DNA of 64,000 nt, from assembly GCF_015689335.1 (NCBI RefSeq), contig NZ_CP065053.1:3224001-3288000 (forward strand), given 5' to 3'. Positions 36,331 to 46,743 of this stretch are shown piece after piece. Both the position numbers and the translations under genes were made by a program. Source of the DNA: Massilia antarctica (GTDB lineage: Bacteria; Pseudomonadota; Gammaproteobacteria; Burkholderiales; Burkholderiaceae_D). The notes under the pieces were generated by a model that searched no databases, was not told the DNA's origin, and was given only the letters and a program-made list of their open reading frames with translations. The number at the start of each line of letters is the position of its first letter. Positions within the stretch are counted from its first letter, which is position 1.

Positions 36331-38328
36331 ATGAAAACGACGCTCCCTACCACTTTGATGGCCAACGCGATCCGCGCGCTGGCAATGGATGCAGTTCAAC
36401 AGGCCAATTCCGGCCATCCGGGCATGCCGATGGGCATGGCGGAAATCGCCGTCGCGCTGTGGGCCGGCCATTACAAGCACAACCCGTCCAACCCGAAGTG
36501 GCTCAACCGCGACCGCTTCCTGCTGTCGAACGGGCACGGCTCGATGCTGCACTACGCGCTGCTGCACCTGTCGGGCTACGACCTGACCATGGCCGATCTG
36601 AAGAACTTCCGCCAGATGCACTCGAAGACCCCGGGCCACCCGGAAGTGGACATCACCCCTGGCGTGGAAACGACCACCGGCCCGCTCGGCCAGGGCATTG
36701 CCAACGCGGTCGGCATGGCGCTGTCCGAATACCTGCTGGCGGCTGAATTCAACAAGCCCGGCTTCGACGTGGTCGACCACTACACCTACGCCTTCCTGGG
36801 CGATGGCTGCCTGATGGAAGGCATTTCGCACGAAGTGTGTTCCCTGGCCGGCACCCTGGGCCTGAACCGCCTGATCGCCCTGTACGACGACAATGGCATT
36901 TCGATCGACGGCAAGGTCGAAGGCTGGTTCACCGACGACACTCCGAAACGTTTCGAATCCTACGGTTGGAACGTGATCGCCGCCGTCGACGGCCACAGCG
37001 TGGCGGCGGTCGACGCGGCCATCGCGGAAGCGAAGCTGTCGTCCAAGCCGACCCTGATCTGCTGCAAGACCATCATCGGCAAGGGTTCGCCGAATCTGCA
37101 GGGCGGCGACAAGGTGCACGGCGCCGCGCTGGGCGAGAAAGAAGTGGCGGCGGTGCGCGAGCACCTGCTGTGGACCTCGGTGCCGTTCGACATCCCGGCC
37201 GAGGTCTACACCGCCTGGGACGCAAAAGAGCAGGGCGCCGCCATGGAAGCCGAGTGGAACACCAAGTTCGCGGCTTACCGCGCGCAATACCCCGAGCTGG
37301 CCGCCGAATTCGAGCGCCGCATGAAGGGTGAACTGCCGGCCGACTTCAACGCGACCCTGGATTCGGCGATTGCCGCCTGCGTCGAGAAGAAGGAAAACAT
37401 CGCTACCCGCAAGGCCAGCCAGAACGCGATCCAGGCGCTGGCGCCGACCCTGCCGGAATTTTTGGGCGGCTCGGCCGACCTGACCGGTTCCAACCTGACC
37501 AACTGGAAAGAGTGCATCGCACTGCGTTCCGGCAAGCCGGGCAACCACATCAACTACGGCGTGCGCGAGTTCGGCATGAGCGCCATCATGAACGGCATCG
37601 CCCTGCACGGCGGCTACATCCCGTTCGGCGCCACCTTCCTCACCTTCTCCGACTACAGCCGCAACGCGCTGCGCATGGCCGCGCTGATGAAGCTGCGCTC
37701 GATCTTCGTGTTCACCCACGATTCGATCGGCCTGGGCGAAGACGGCCCGACCCACCAGTCGGTCGAGCACGTGTCTTCCCTGCGCCTGATCCCGAACCTG
37801 GACAACTGGCGTCCGTGCGACACGGTCGAGTCGGCCGCTGCCTGGGGCGCCGCCGTCAAGCGCAAGGATGGCCCGTCGACCCTGATCTTCTCGCGCCAGA
37901 ACCTGCCGTTCCAGGAACGCACCCCGGCCCAGATCGCCGACATCGCGCGCGGCGGCTATGTGCTGCAAGACGTGCTTGAGCCCAAGGCGATCCTGATCGC
38001 CACCGGTTCCGAAATCGAACTGGCCACCAAGGCTGCCGCCGCCCTGGCCGCCGAGGGCATTCTGGTGCGCGTGGTGTCGATGCCCTCGACCGATGTGTAC
38101 GACCGCCAGGATCCAGCCTACAAGGCCAAGGTGTTGACGCGTGGCGTGCCGCGGGTAGCGATCGAAGCGGGTGTAACCGATTTTTGGTATAAATACGTTG
38201 GCCTGGAAGGCGCCGTGGTGGGCATCGATACCTTCGGCGAATCGGCGCCCGCGCCGGTGCTGTTCAAGCACTTCGGTTTCACGGTCGAGAACGTGGTTGC
38301 CAAGGTCAAGTCGGTACTGACGAACTAA
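36331..38328 (+). CDS. tkt: Transketolase
   Basis: A 665-residue thiamine diphosphate enzyme of the pentose phosphate pathway. The pattern [13 protein letters not shown] at the start, the cofactor motif [12 protein letters not shown] (about 157-168) and the middle-domain [13 protein letters not shown] are all present. The C-terminal domain follows. The ribosome site is weak. gap follows 71 bases downstream on the same strand, a typical central-carbon gene order in betaproteobacteria. Confidence 0.97.
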   Translation: MKTTLPTTLMANAIRALAMDAVQQANSGHPGMPMGMAEIAVALWAGHYKHNPSNPKWLNRDRFLLSNGHGSMLHYALLHLSGYDLTMADLKNFRQMHSKTPGHPEVDITPGVETTTGPLGQGIANAVGMALSEYLLAAEFNKPGFDVVDHYTYAFLGDGCLMEGISHEVCSLAGTLGLNRLIALYDDNGISIDGKVEGWFTDDTPKRFESYGWNVIAAVDGHSVAAVDAAIAEAKLSSKPTLICCKTIIGKGSPNLQGGDKVHGAALGEKEVAAVREHLLWTSVPFDIPAEVYTAWDAKEQGAAMEAEWNTKFAAYRAQYPELAAEFERRMKGELPADFNATLDSAIAACVEKKENIATRKASQNAIQALAPTLPEFLGGSADLTGSNLTNWKECIALRSGKPGNHINYGVREFGMSAIMNGIALHGGYIPFGATFLTFSDYSRNALRMAALMKLRSIFVFTHDSIGLGEDGPTHQSVEHVSSLRLIPNLDNWRPCDTVESAAAWGAAVKRKDGPSTLIFSRQNLPFQERTPAQIADIARGGYVLQDVLEPKAILIATGSEIELATKAAAALAAEGILVRVVSMPSTDVYDRQDPAYKAKVLTRGVPRVAIEAGVTDFWYKYVGLEGAVVGIDTFGESAPAPVLFKHFGFTVENVVAKVKSVLTN

Positions 38329-38399
38329 GCCAAGCGCGGGCGCGCTGCCGCACGGCACCCGCGTCCGCCCACCTATTTTTATCACTCAGGAGCAAAGTA

Positions 38400-39410
38400 A
38401 TGACGATCAAAGTTGCAATCAACGGTTATGGCCGTATCGGCCGCAATGTCCTGCGCGCTTTCTACGAAGGCGGCAAGAAACACGACATCCAGATCGTGGC
38501 GATCAACGACCTGGGCGATGCCAAGTCGAACGCGCACCTGACCCGTTACGATACGGCGCATGGCAAGTTCCCGGGCACCGTCACGGTCGAAGGCGACAAC
38601 ATGATCGTCAATGGTGATGCGATCCGCGTGTTCGCGCAGCGCAACCCTGCTGAAATTCCATGGGGCGAGCTGGGTGTGGACGTCGTGCTCGAGTGCACCG
38701 GTTTCTTCACGACCAAAGAAAAAGCCTCGGCCCACCTGAAGGGCGGCGCCAAGAAAGTCATCATTTCGGCACCGGGCGGCAAGGATGTCGACGCCACCAT
38801 CGTGTTCGGCGTGAACGACAACGTGTTGAAAGCCTCCGATACGGTCATCTCCAACGCCTCGTGCACCACCAATTGCCTGGCCCCGCTGGTCAAGCCGCTG
38901 AACGATGCCATCGGCCTGGAAACCGGCCTGATGACCACCGTGCACGCCTACACCAACGACCAGGTGCTGACGGACGTGATGCACGAAGACTTGCGCCGCG
39001 CGCGTTCGGCCACGATGAGCATGATCCCGACCAAGACCGGCGCTGCCGCCGCGGTGGGCCTGGTGCTGCCTGAACTCAATGGCAAGCTGGACGGTTTCGC
39101 GATCCGCGTGCCGACCATCAACGTCTCCCTGGTCGACCTGACCTTCATCGCCAAGCGCGACACGACGGTGGACGAAGTCAATGCCCTGATGAAAGCGGCA
39201 TCCGAAGGCACCCTGAAAGGCGTGCTGACCTACCAGACCGAGCCGCTGGTATCGATCGACTTCAACCACAACCCGGCCTCGTCGAATTTCGACTCGACCC
39301 TGACCAAGGTCTCGGGCCGGCTGGTGAAAGTATCGTCGTGGTACGACAACGAGTGGGGTTTCTCGAACCGCATGCTGGACACCACGGTTGCCCTGATGAA
39401 CGCCAAGTAA
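38400..39410 (+). CDS. gap: Glyceraldehyde-3-phosphate dehydrogenase
   Basis: A 336-residue NAD-dependent enzyme of glycolysis. The Rossmann motif NGYGRIGR is at residues 8-15 and the catalytic Cys155 is in [12 protein letters not shown]. The C-terminal [12 protein letters not shown] is intact. CAGGAG precedes the ATG. It is downstream of tkt, and an intrinsic terminator follows. Confidence 0.98.
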   Translation: MTIKVAINGYGRIGRNVLRAFYEGGKKHDIQIVAINDLGDAKSNAHLTRYDTAHGKFPGTVTVEGDNMIVNGDAIRVFAQRNPAEIPWGELGVDVVLECTGFFTTKEKASAHLKGGAKKVIISAPGGKDVDATIVFGVNDNVLKASDTVISNASCTTNCLAPLVKPLNDAIGLETGLMTTVHAYTNDQVLTDVMHEDLRRARSATMSMIPTKTGAAAAVGLVLPELNGKLDGFAIRVPTINVSLVDLTFIAKRDTTVDEVNALMKAASEGTLKGVLTYQTEPLVSIDFNHNPASSNFDSTLTKVSGRLVKVSSWYDNEWGFSNRMLDTTVALMNAK

Positions 39411-39431
39411 TACTCGGCAGCATCGACAAAG

Positions 39432-39454
39432 ACGCCCTCCGGGGCGTTTTTTTT
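39432..39454 (+). terminator. Intrinsic terminator after gap
   Basis: ACGCCC-TCCG-GGGCGT stem with eight T, starting 21 bases after the gap stop. Confidence 0.9.
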
Positions 39455-39501
39455 CGCCCGCGTTTCGCCGCCAAAATATGACATGCCCCCATCACCGGGG
39501 T

Positions 39502-39599
39502 CACGCCCTCCACCGGGGTCTGACCTCTGATTAGCAACAAACTGCCCCCACACGCCCTCCACCGGGGTCTGACCTCTGATTAGCAACAAACTGCCCCCA
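39502..39599 (+). repeat. Perfect 49-base tandem duplication
   Basis: Two exact copies, at 39502-39550 and 39551-39599, of a unit starting CACGCCCTCCACCGGGG and ending ACTGCCCCCA. Each holds the motif GGGGTCTGACCTCTGATTAG. A partial related piece precedes the first copy. No coding function is seen. Confidence 0.9.
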
Positions 39600-39696
39600 T
39601 GGCGGGCCGATGATGGGGAAGGCGGCATCCCTGCCCCGTGCATGCCCGGGACCGCGGCGAATGACCACTGGTTTCAATGTTGGCCGGCAAAACTTT

Positions 39697-39719
39697 CTAA
39701 TCAGAGGTCAGACCCCGGT
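39697..39719 (-). repeat. Inverted copy of the same repeat core
   Basis: This 23-base segment is the exact reverse complement of the core in both copies of the tandem repeat (for example 39512-39534). The arms can fold back over about 100-160 bases. Such GGGGTCTGACC motifs look like a dispersed intergenic repeat. Confidence 0.8.
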
Positions 39720-39775
39720 TGTCGGAGTTCGCGCCGATCCGGGGGAGGAATCGGCTGCCAATGCGCAGCAATCGC

Positions 39776-40237
39776 TTATTTGTAGACGCCGGAGCCGACC
39801 ATCATGTCGTCGACCCGCTCGACGTAGCCCGCCTTGTTTTCGACCGCCTTGGTCACCGGATTGGGCCACTTGAACTCGACCCAGCCATGGCCCGCCGGCG
39901 ACTTGGCTAGATCGGCCATTTCCTTGATCATCAGCTTGCCGTTGCTGTCGGCCAAGGCCATCAGGTTCTTGCCCACGATCTTGGGATTGTTGCCGTGGGC
40001 GAGGGCGACGCCGTTCAGGTCGTACACATACACGTACAGATCGCGGTCGTGGAATTCCTTGTTGCCGGTGTCGGAGATCGCCGCGAAGGCCTTGGCCTTG
40101 TCGGTCTTGATCAGGGCGATCGCTTTCTTGACCATGGCTACCGCTTCGTCGGCACTGCCCTTATCGGCCGACCAGGCCGCTCCCGGCAGGGCCAGCAGGA
40201 CGATACTGAGGTAGCTTGCGGACAACAATGTTCTCAT
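39776..40237 (-). CDS. Periplasmic single-Cache-domain protein
   Basis: A 153-residue protein with a signal peptide (RTLLSASYLSIVLLALPGAAWSA, cut about residue 23). The Cache domain follows (residues 30-150), with the conserved DRDLYVYVYDLNGVALAHG and KEMADLAKSPAGHGWVEFKWPNP patterns. Such domains usually bind small ligands. No kinase or chemoreceptor part is attached. GGAG precedes the ATG at 40237. It is divergent from the tandem receptor pair, so it may sense or bind a substrate linked to them; this is inference. Confidence 0.85.
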   Translation of the reverse strand: MRTLLSASYLSIVLLALPGAAWSADKGSADEAVAMVKKAIALIKTDKAKAFAAISDTGNKEFHDRDLYVYVYDLNGVALAHGNNPKIVGKNLMALADSNGKLMIKEMADLAKSPAGHGWVEFKWPNPVTKAVENKAGYVERVDDMMVGSGVYK

Positions 40238-40477
40238 CAATGCACTCCGATCATGGTCAATGGCGCGGTGTTGCGTGAAACTATTATGCCGATATCCGCC
40301 CGTATTTGAGGCGGATTCTCTGAAAATCATCCCGATCCGCACAAACGGCCGCGCAAAAACCACAGTTCCACCGAACTGAACTACCTACGTCCTTCAGGGC
40401 CACAATGACGCGTTTTATATATGTGCAATCGTAAAAAAACAACAATTTCGACGGCGAAATCGACGCTAATGCATAAG

Positions 40478-40517
40478 ATATTTGATTTTTGGCATCGTTT
40501 TATGCGAGATTCTATTT
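40478..40517 (+). promoter_or_regulatory. Shared upstream element of receptor 2
   Basis: AT-rich segment reading ATATTTGATTTTTGGCATCG and then TTTTATGCGAGATTCTAT. It aligns closely with 43618-43660 ahead of receptor 3. It lies about 75 bases ahead of the receptor start and may be a promoter or operator. Confidence 0.45.
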
Positions 40518-40591
40518 ACCCCTACATACGAGTGGGTTTTTAAAACAAACAAAAGTCGGTTTTTACAAAGAATCTCTCACCTGGAGTTATC

Positions 40592-43483
40592 TTGAAAAAG
40601 CACTTTGTATTGAAACGCAGCGTCGTCGCCGTCGCTCTGACCCTGGGGACTTCCCACCTTGCCCTGGCGCAGGAGGCTGTCACGGCGCCGGCCGCCACCG
40701 TGTACATCACCGGCTCGAACCTGAAACGCACCGAAAAAGAGGGCACCCAGCCTATCCAGGTCATCACGTCCAAGGATATCCGCGACAGCGGCGCCGCCAC
40801 GGTCACTGAACTGATGCGCAAAGTGCCGTCCATGGGCAGCGACGTCAACCTCGACACCAACGATGGCGGTTTCTCGCGCGGCGTCTCGACCGCCTCCTTG
40901 CGCGGCCTGTCGTCGACCTCGACCCTGATCCTGCTCAACGGCCGCCGCATGACCCCGGCCGCTTACGCCGATCCGAACAACGGCAATTCGACCCTGTACG
41001 ACCTGAACGCGATTCCCCTGTCGGCCCTGGAACGGGTCGAGATCCTCAAGGATGGTGCCTCGGCCGTGTACGGCTCCGACGCCATCGGCGGCGTGATCAA
41101 CTTCATTACCAAGACTAACTACCAGGGCACCGAAGTGTCGGCCCGCGCCAGCGCCAACGACGATGGCAAATTTGCCCGCAAAGGCGCCAACTTCTTCTTC
41201 GGCAAGGGCGACGTCGAGAGCGACGGCTACAACGTCTTCATCACCGCCGACGTGTCCCAGCGCGACCGCGTCCTGCGCAAGGATGTCAAGGACATCGAGT
41301 TCGAAACCTATCAGTTGCTCAACGGGCGCTACGCCACGCCCTACGGCAGCACGACCTCGGCTTCGCCATCGTTTTACCGCGAAAGCGAACCTGGTAGCCG
41401 CAACTTCGCGGTGAACCGCAGCAACATGGGCCAGCGCATGATCACGCGCACCAATTGCGAACCCTCCCAGCAACTGGTGGGTTCGACTGCGATGGGCTTG
41501 CAGCCGACCAGCGTGTTCATCGGACGCACCTTCTGTAACTTCGACGCAAGCCGTTACTCCGAAGGCATTGGCGACGGCAAGGACGCCAGCGTGATGACGC
41601 GCGCTGTGTTCAAGCTGGGCCAGAACACCAAGGCCTTCGCCGAAGCGGGCTACGCGCGCACCAAGCGCGCCTATACCAGCAATCCGAGCACCATCGGCAC
41701 CGGCACGGTCACCAACTTCACCAGTGCCTCGGTAGGCGATCCGTTCCAGGCCATCCTGGATATCGGCCATCCGGACAATCCCTTCCCCGATGCCCGCGCC
41801 TCGGTCACCTACCGCTTCGAGAACCTGCGCGGCGGCACCGAGACCATCAACGATAATACGCGGGTGGTGGCCGGCCTGCAGGGCAATGTGGGCAACTGGG
41901 ACTGGGAAAGTGCCGTGCTGTACAACAAGGCGTCCCAGGAAGATACGTATTTCGGCATGCTCTACCTGCCGACCTTGCGCAAGCTCAATTCCGGCACCTC
42001 GCTGGCGGCGCTGTCGGCCGATCCGACCCTCGGACGCGATGTAACCAGCCACAACATGGCCTCGATCCTGCAATGGGATGGCAAGGTGTCGACCCAGTTC
42101 GGCCAGCTCGGCGGCGGCGCCATCGGCCTGGCGGTGGGGGCCGAGGTGCGGCGCGAAAAAATCAAGTTGACACCCGATGCCGCGCTGGCGCGCGGTGAAA
42201 TTTACGGCCTGGCCAACACCATCATCGACGGCACGCGCGACGTCAAATCGGCCTTCGTCGAGCTGCGCACGCCGTTCCTGAAAAACTTCGAGATGGACTT
42301 TGCGGGCCGGGTCGACAAGTATCCTGGCATCAAAACCAACTTCGTGCCGAAAGTCGGCGCGAAATGGACCGTGTCCGACGGCTTCGCGCTGCGCGGTACC
42401 TATGGCCGCGGTTTCCGCGCGCCGGCGCTGGTGCAGGTGACCCCGGGCGGGGCCCAGTTCTTCCTGACCGACCTGTTCGACCGGCGCCGCTGCGAAGCTG
42501 ATCGCGAGACCCCGCGCGATGGCGCGACCGAAATTGATTGCGCCAAGAGCGCGGCCGGTACCGGCGGCGCCAATCCCGACCTGGTGCCGGAAAAATCGAA
42601 GAGCCTTTCCTTCGGTCTGCTGTTCTCGCCGACCAGCACCTTCGATATCGGCCTGGACTTCTACAAGATCCGCAAGGAAGGCGAAGTCGCCCTCGGTTCC
42701 GAAGATGACGCCTTGCGCGACGAAGACCGTTTCCCGGGCAACGTGGTGCGCGATCCGAATCCGGCCAACTGGGTGCGCGATGCCAATGGCAAAGTGGTTC
42801 CGAACAGCGGCCCGCTGCTGATGGTCAAGCTGCCGTGGAAAAACCAGGGCGCGGTGGAAGTGCGCGGCGTCGATATCGATGTGGCGTACCGCAAGAACCT
42901 GGGCGAGTGGGGTTCCTTGAGCTCGAAACTGACGTCGAGCTACCTGGACTATTACGCCCTGGCCGCGAACGCGGGCGATCCTGAGCGCAACATGGCCGGC
43001 ACGAATGTCGGTTATGCCGACTACACCCTGCCGAACGGTTACCAGCCGCGCTGGAAGAGCACCCTGTCGTCGTCCTGGACCTTTGGCACGCACGCGTTCA
43101 ACGCCAGCATCGACTATGTCGGCCCGGTGTCCTTGCTGCGCCGCTACAACGTCGAAAAGACCTTCGACCAGCCGTTCTGCCAGTACGGCACGCGCAAGCC
43201 CAGCGACGCCGAACAGGATCGCGACACCAGCGTGCCGCTGTATGAAGCGTATTTCCCGAAATGCTCGATCAACAGCTGGACCCGTCTGGGCGTGGGTTAT
43301 ACCTACACCGGGATCAAGAACCTGACCCTGAACCTGAACGTCCAGAATGTGCTCGACACCAAGGCGCCTTACGACCCGTACGTCGGTACCAACAGTAGCG
43401 CCCAGCCGCTGGCCGGCTACAACGAGGGATTGCACAATCCTTACGGCCGCTACTTCCAGCTGACCGCGCGCTACGCATTTTGA
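40592..43483 (+). CDS. TonB-dependent receptor 2
   Basis: A 963-residue outer-membrane receptor. The 26-residue signal peptide ends ALA|QE. The plug contains VYITGSNLKR, LILLNGRRMT and VEILKDGASAVYGSDAIGGVINFI. The C-terminus is RYAF. There is no STN domain. It uses a TTG start, with GGAG eight bases ahead. The signal peptide is almost identical to that of receptor 3 downstream (KRSV-x-AVALTLGTSH), so the two are paralogues by duplication. Substrate is unknown. Confidence 0.92.
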   Translation: MKKHFVLKRSVVAVALTLGTSHLALAQEAVTAPAATVYITGSNLKRTEKEGTQPIQVITSKDIRDSGAATVTELMRKVPSMGSDVNLDTNDGGFSRGVSTASLRGLSSTSTLILLNGRRMTPAAYADPNNGNSTLYDLNAIPLSALERVEILKDGASAVYGSDAIGGVINFITKTNYQGTEVSARASANDDGKFARKGANFFFGKGDVESDGYNVFITADVSQRDRVLRKDVKDIEFETYQLLNGRYATPYGSTTSASPSFYRESEPGSRNFAVNRSNMGQRMITRTNCEPSQQLVGSTAMGLQPTSVFIGRTFCNFDASRYSEGIGDGKDASVMTRAVFKLGQNTKAFAEAGYARTKRAYTSNPSTIGTGTVTNFTSASVGDPFQAILDIGHPDNPFPDARASVTYRFENLRGGTETINDNTRVVAGLQGNVGNWDWESAVLYNKASQEDTYFGMLYLPTLRKLNSGTSLAALSADPTLGRDVTSHNMASILQWDGKVSTQFGQLGGGAIGLAVGAEVRREKIKLTPDAALARGEIYGLANTIIDGTRDVKSAFVELRTPFLKNFEMDFAGRVDKYPGIKTNFVPKVGAKWTVSDGFALRGTYGRGFRAPALVQVTPGGAQFFLTDLFDRRRCEADRETPRDGATEIDCAKSAAGTGGANPDLVPEKSKSLSFGLLFSPTSTFDIGLDFYKIRKEGEVALGSEDDALRDEDRFPGNVVRDPNPANWVRDANGKVVPNSGPLLMVKLPWKNQGAVEVRGVDIDVAYRKNLGEWGSLSSKLTSSYLDYYALAANAGDPERNMAGTNVGYADYTLPNGYQPRWKSTLSSSWTFGTHAFNASIDYVGPVSLLRRYNVEKTFDQPFCQYGTRKPSDAEQDRDTSVPLYEAYFPKCSINSWTRLGVGYTYTGIKNLTLNLNVQNVLDTKAPYDPYVGTNSSAQPLAGYNEGLHNPYGRYFQLTARYAF

Positions 43484-43617
43484 GTCGCCGCGGGGGCGCC
43501 GCAGGGCGCGCGCGGCGCGGTTTGGTTTATGCGCCGCGCGTGCCCTTTCGCCCCGTTCCGTTTTGCGAAAACAACGGAATGCCATCGATATGCATGGAAT
43601 ATGTATGAATTTGTAAA

Positions 43618-43660
43618 ATATGTTTGATCTTCAATGATGCTTCATGCGAAATTCCTATAA
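43618..43660 (+). promoter_or_regulatory. Shared upstream element of receptor 3
   Basis: Segment ATATGTTTGATCTTCAATG followed by ATGCTTCATGCGAAATTCCT. It aligns with the element ahead of receptor 2 over about 40 bases, although here it is 213 bases ahead of the coding start. The rest of the 388-base intergenic stretch (43484-43871) shows no gene. Confidence 0.45.
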
Positions 43661-43871
43661 CACGCCTCAGGTGCGCTTTACGCGCCGGATGATTGCTCCA
43701 GTTGCGTTCGATAGCAGGGTCGGGAATCACGACCTCCGCCTTCGATCGTTGCGCAGGTCGCACGACGGCCGGTGCAACAAGAACCGGGTAGCGGTGCGTG
43801 GCGGCGCACGGCAGGCGTGCGGGGAAAACTAGTCTTACGAAAATTATTTTTATAAAAATTCAGGAGCTGAT

Positions 43872-46664
43872 TTGAAGAACAAATTCGCCGTAAAACGGAG
43901 TGTCATGGCCGTTGCCCTTACCCTGGGCACTTCCCATGTCGTGATGGCTCAACAAGACGCCAAGCAGCCGATTCAAAGAGTCATTGTCACCGGTTCGAAC
44001 ATCAAACGCGCGGTCGACGAGGAAACCTCGTCCCCGGTGCAGGTCATCGGCAAGGCCGAGATCGCCGCCATCGGCGCCTCCACCGTCAAGGACGTGCTCG
44101 ACACCTTGACCTCGAACACGGGCGCCTTGAGCGACCTCGGCGGCGGTAATTCCTTCGCCTCCGGCGCGTCCGGCATTTCGCTGCGCAACCTGGGCAAGAA
44201 TTCGACCCTGACCCTGCTCAACGGCCGCCGCGTCGCCAACTACGGCCTCGCCGATGGCGGCCAGGAAACCTTCGTCAACATCGATTCCATGCCGTCCGAA
44301 ATCATCGAACGCATCGAGATCCTGCTCGACGGCGCGTCCGCCGTGTACGGCTCGGACGCGGTCGCCGGCGTGGTCAACATCATCACCAAAAAAGACTTCC
44401 AGGGCGTGATGGCCGCCGCTGGCGTGCGTCAATCGCTGCTCAAGAGCGTGATCAACCGCGACAAGACCGCCTCGCTGACCTTCGGCAAGGGCGACCTGGA
44501 CGCCGACGGCTACAACTTCTTCGGCCATTTCGAGGCCTATCACCGCGAGCCGTACACCGACCGCGAGATCATGCCCGCCGCGCCGGAATGGTACAAGCAG
44601 TACGTCAACCCGAGCTTCGGCGTGAAGTCGACCTATTCGTATCCGGGCAATTACGTTGACCGCTATCCGGCGGTGTACCCGGCCAACCCTGCGCTGGCCG
44701 GCAAGACCTTCAACACCCCGGTGGCCGGCTGCACCGATGTCGAGGACGGCACCTGCCGCTTCGACCAGTGGGGGCGCGCCGGCATTCATGCCGAAGCGAA
44801 GCGCTATAATTTCTTCGGCAGCGGCCACATGAAACTGGGCGGCAACCGCAGCGCGTTTTCGGAAGTCACCTTGGGCAAGACCACCACCACCTACTTCAAC
44901 ACGCCGCCGCTGATGCAATACAGCGGCACGCCGTCGACCTGGTACAACAGCAGCGAAGGCAAGCTCAATTCCTTCACCGAGCCGAAGCTGCCGGTCGGCC
45001 ACCCGAACAATCCGTATTCCTTCCCGGTGGCCTTGCGCTATCGCTACGCCGACAACGTGGACATGTTCAAGAGCGTGGCCGAAGCGAAGCAATACCGCGT
45101 GATGGTCGGCCTCGAAGGCAGCGATTACGGCTGGGATTGGAACACGGCGGTCGGTGCGATGGGTTCCAAGGTAGAAAACAATATCCATGGCGCCAGGCAT
45201 GCGGCCCGCTACACCCAGGCAGTGCTGAGCGGCGAGTATAAATTCGGCGGCGTCAACAGCCCTGAACTGCTCGACAGCATGTTCCCGAACCTGCTGTTCG
45301 GCGGCGAAACCAAGCAAGCTTTCATCGACTTCAAGGCTACGCGCGAACTGATGCAACTGGGCGGCGGTAAGCTGGCCTTGGCTGTCGGTGGCGATTTCCG
45401 CACCGACTCCTTCGACGCTTATGTCAGCGACAATATCGCGCGCGGCGAGATCGTCGGCTACGGCTCGATCAATGTCACCGGTTCGCGCCACATCAGCGCC
45501 GCCTTCGCCGAACTGAATGCGCCGCTGACCAAGGAACTGGAAGTGAACGGCGCCGTGCGCGTCGACAAGGTGGGCGCGACCGACCTGTCCGTGGTGCCGA
45601 AATTGGGCGCGCGCTACCAGGTGGCCAAGCGGGTGCTGCTGCGCGGTACCATCGCCAACGGCTTCCGCGCGCCGAACGTGGCGGAAACCGGCAAGGTCGA
45701 GCTGTCCGCCTTCCGCAACAGGGAGGTCGATCCGAAGCGTTGCGCCGCGGCCAACCAGTTGTACGCGATCCTGAAGGAAGGCAGCACGATCGACAAGGCC
45801 GACGCCCTGACCGCGCGCGATAACGGTTGCAGCGTCAGTTTCGCTTCGTCCACCAAGGGCAATCCGGAACTGGAGCCGGAAAAGTCGCGCAGCTTTAACT
45901 TCGGCATCGTGATCGATCCGCTCGATAACCTGAGCGTCACCCTGGACTACTACCGCATCGAGCGCCGCAACGAGATCGGTACCAAGAGCACCAGCCAGGT
46001 GCTGGCCAACGAAGACCGCCTGCCGGGCAGCGTCCAGCGTCTGGGCGTGACCGCCAACGACCAGCGCATGTCGGCGCGCGCCAAGGAATTGTCGGGCAAG
46101 GATATTCAGTTCCCGGTCGGCCCGATTTCGGCGATCGCCAGCCGTTACGAGAACATGGACAGGACCAGGGTTGCCGGTCTGGACATGGAAATCAACCACC
46201 GCTGGAACCTCGGTGCGTCCGGCCGCCTGGTCAGCAACCTGAAGGCGAACTACCAGCTCGATTACCGCAAGTGGGATACGGTCACCGATACCTTCACGGA
46301 AAACCTGGCCGGCAACTACGAGCAATATCGCTACCAGGTGCGGGCGTCGAGCACCTGGACCAACGGTCCGTACAAGCTGGGCGCCGCGCTCACCTACCGT
46401 CCGGAAACCCGTTTGTATGATGACAGGTACGATGGCAATCACCATGCCGAGGGTTGCGAAGACCAGGGTATTCCGACCGAGTACTGCCGCAAGGGCAAGG
46501 ACGTCGTGACCGACATGAACATGAGCTACACGGGCATCAAGAACACCACGATCGCCCTGAACCTGTACAACGTGTTCAACCGCGCGCCGGTAACCGACGT
46601 GCGCGCCACCGACCCGCCGGTGCGCGGCCGTTCGGCCCGCGTGTCGCTGCAGTACATCTTCTGA
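43872..46664 (+). CDS. TonB-dependent receptor 3
   Basis: A 930-residue outer-membrane receptor, tandem paralogue of receptor 2. The signal peptide (residues 1-26, VMA|QQ) is followed by a plug with VIVTGSNIKR, LTLLNGRRVA and IEILLDGASAVYGSDAVAGVVNII. The barrel ends LQYIF. It uses a TTG start preceded by CAGGAG. No STN domain is present. The barrels of receptors 2 and 3 differ strongly in the loops, which suggests different ligands. Confidence 0.92.
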   Translation: MKNKFAVKRSVMAVALTLGTSHVVMAQQDAKQPIQRVIVTGSNIKRAVDEETSSPVQVIGKAEIAAIGASTVKDVLDTLTSNTGALSDLGGGNSFASGASGISLRNLGKNSTLTLLNGRRVANYGLADGGQETFVNIDSMPSEIIERIEILLDGASAVYGSDAVAGVVNIITKKDFQGVMAAAGVRQSLLKSVINRDKTASLTFGKGDLDADGYNFFGHFEAYHREPYTDREIMPAAPEWYKQYVNPSFGVKSTYSYPGNYVDRYPAVYPANPALAGKTFNTPVAGCTDVEDGTCRFDQWGRAGIHAEAKRYNFFGSGHMKLGGNRSAFSEVTLGKTTTTYFNTPPLMQYSGTPSTWYNSSEGKLNSFTEPKLPVGHPNNPYSFPVALRYRYADNVDMFKSVAEAKQYRVMVGLEGSDYGWDWNTAVGAMGSKVENNIHGARHAARYTQAVLSGEYKFGGVNSPELLDSMFPNLLFGGETKQAFIDFKATRELMQLGGGKLALAVGGDFRTDSFDAYVSDNIARGEIVGYGSINVTGSRHISAAFAELNAPLTKELEVNGAVRVDKVGATDLSVVPKLGARYQVAKRVLLRGTIANGFRAPNVAETGKVELSAFRNREVDPKRCAAANQLYAILKEGSTIDKADALTARDNGCSVSFASSTKGNPELEPEKSRSFNFGIVIDPLDNLSVTLDYYRIERRNEIGTKSTSQVLANEDRLPGSVQRLGVTANDQRMSARAKELSGKDIQFPVGPISAIASRYENMDRTRVAGLDMEINHRWNLGASGRLVSNLKANYQLDYRKWDTVTDTFTENLAGNYEQYRYQVRASSTWTNGPYKLGAALTYRPETRLYDDRYDGNHHAEGCEDQGIPTEYCRKGKDVVTDMNMSYTGIKNTTIALNLYNVFNRAPVTDVRATDPPVRGRSARVSLQYIF

Positions 46665-46702
46665 TGAAGTGATGCATGGCGCCGCCAGGCGCCAGCAATG
46701 AG

Positions 46703-46729
46703 AACCCGGCCTTGCGCCGGGTTTTTTTT
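46703..46729 (+). terminator. Intrinsic terminator after receptor 3
   Basis: AACCCGGC and GCCGGGTT pair around a 5-base loop and are followed by a T-tract. Confidence 0.85.
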
Positions 46730-46743
46730 GGCCGCCGCGGCGC

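Noticed and set aside
39502..39599. CRISPR array
   Set aside because: The copies are directly adjacent with no unique spacers, only two full copies exist, and no cas gene is present.
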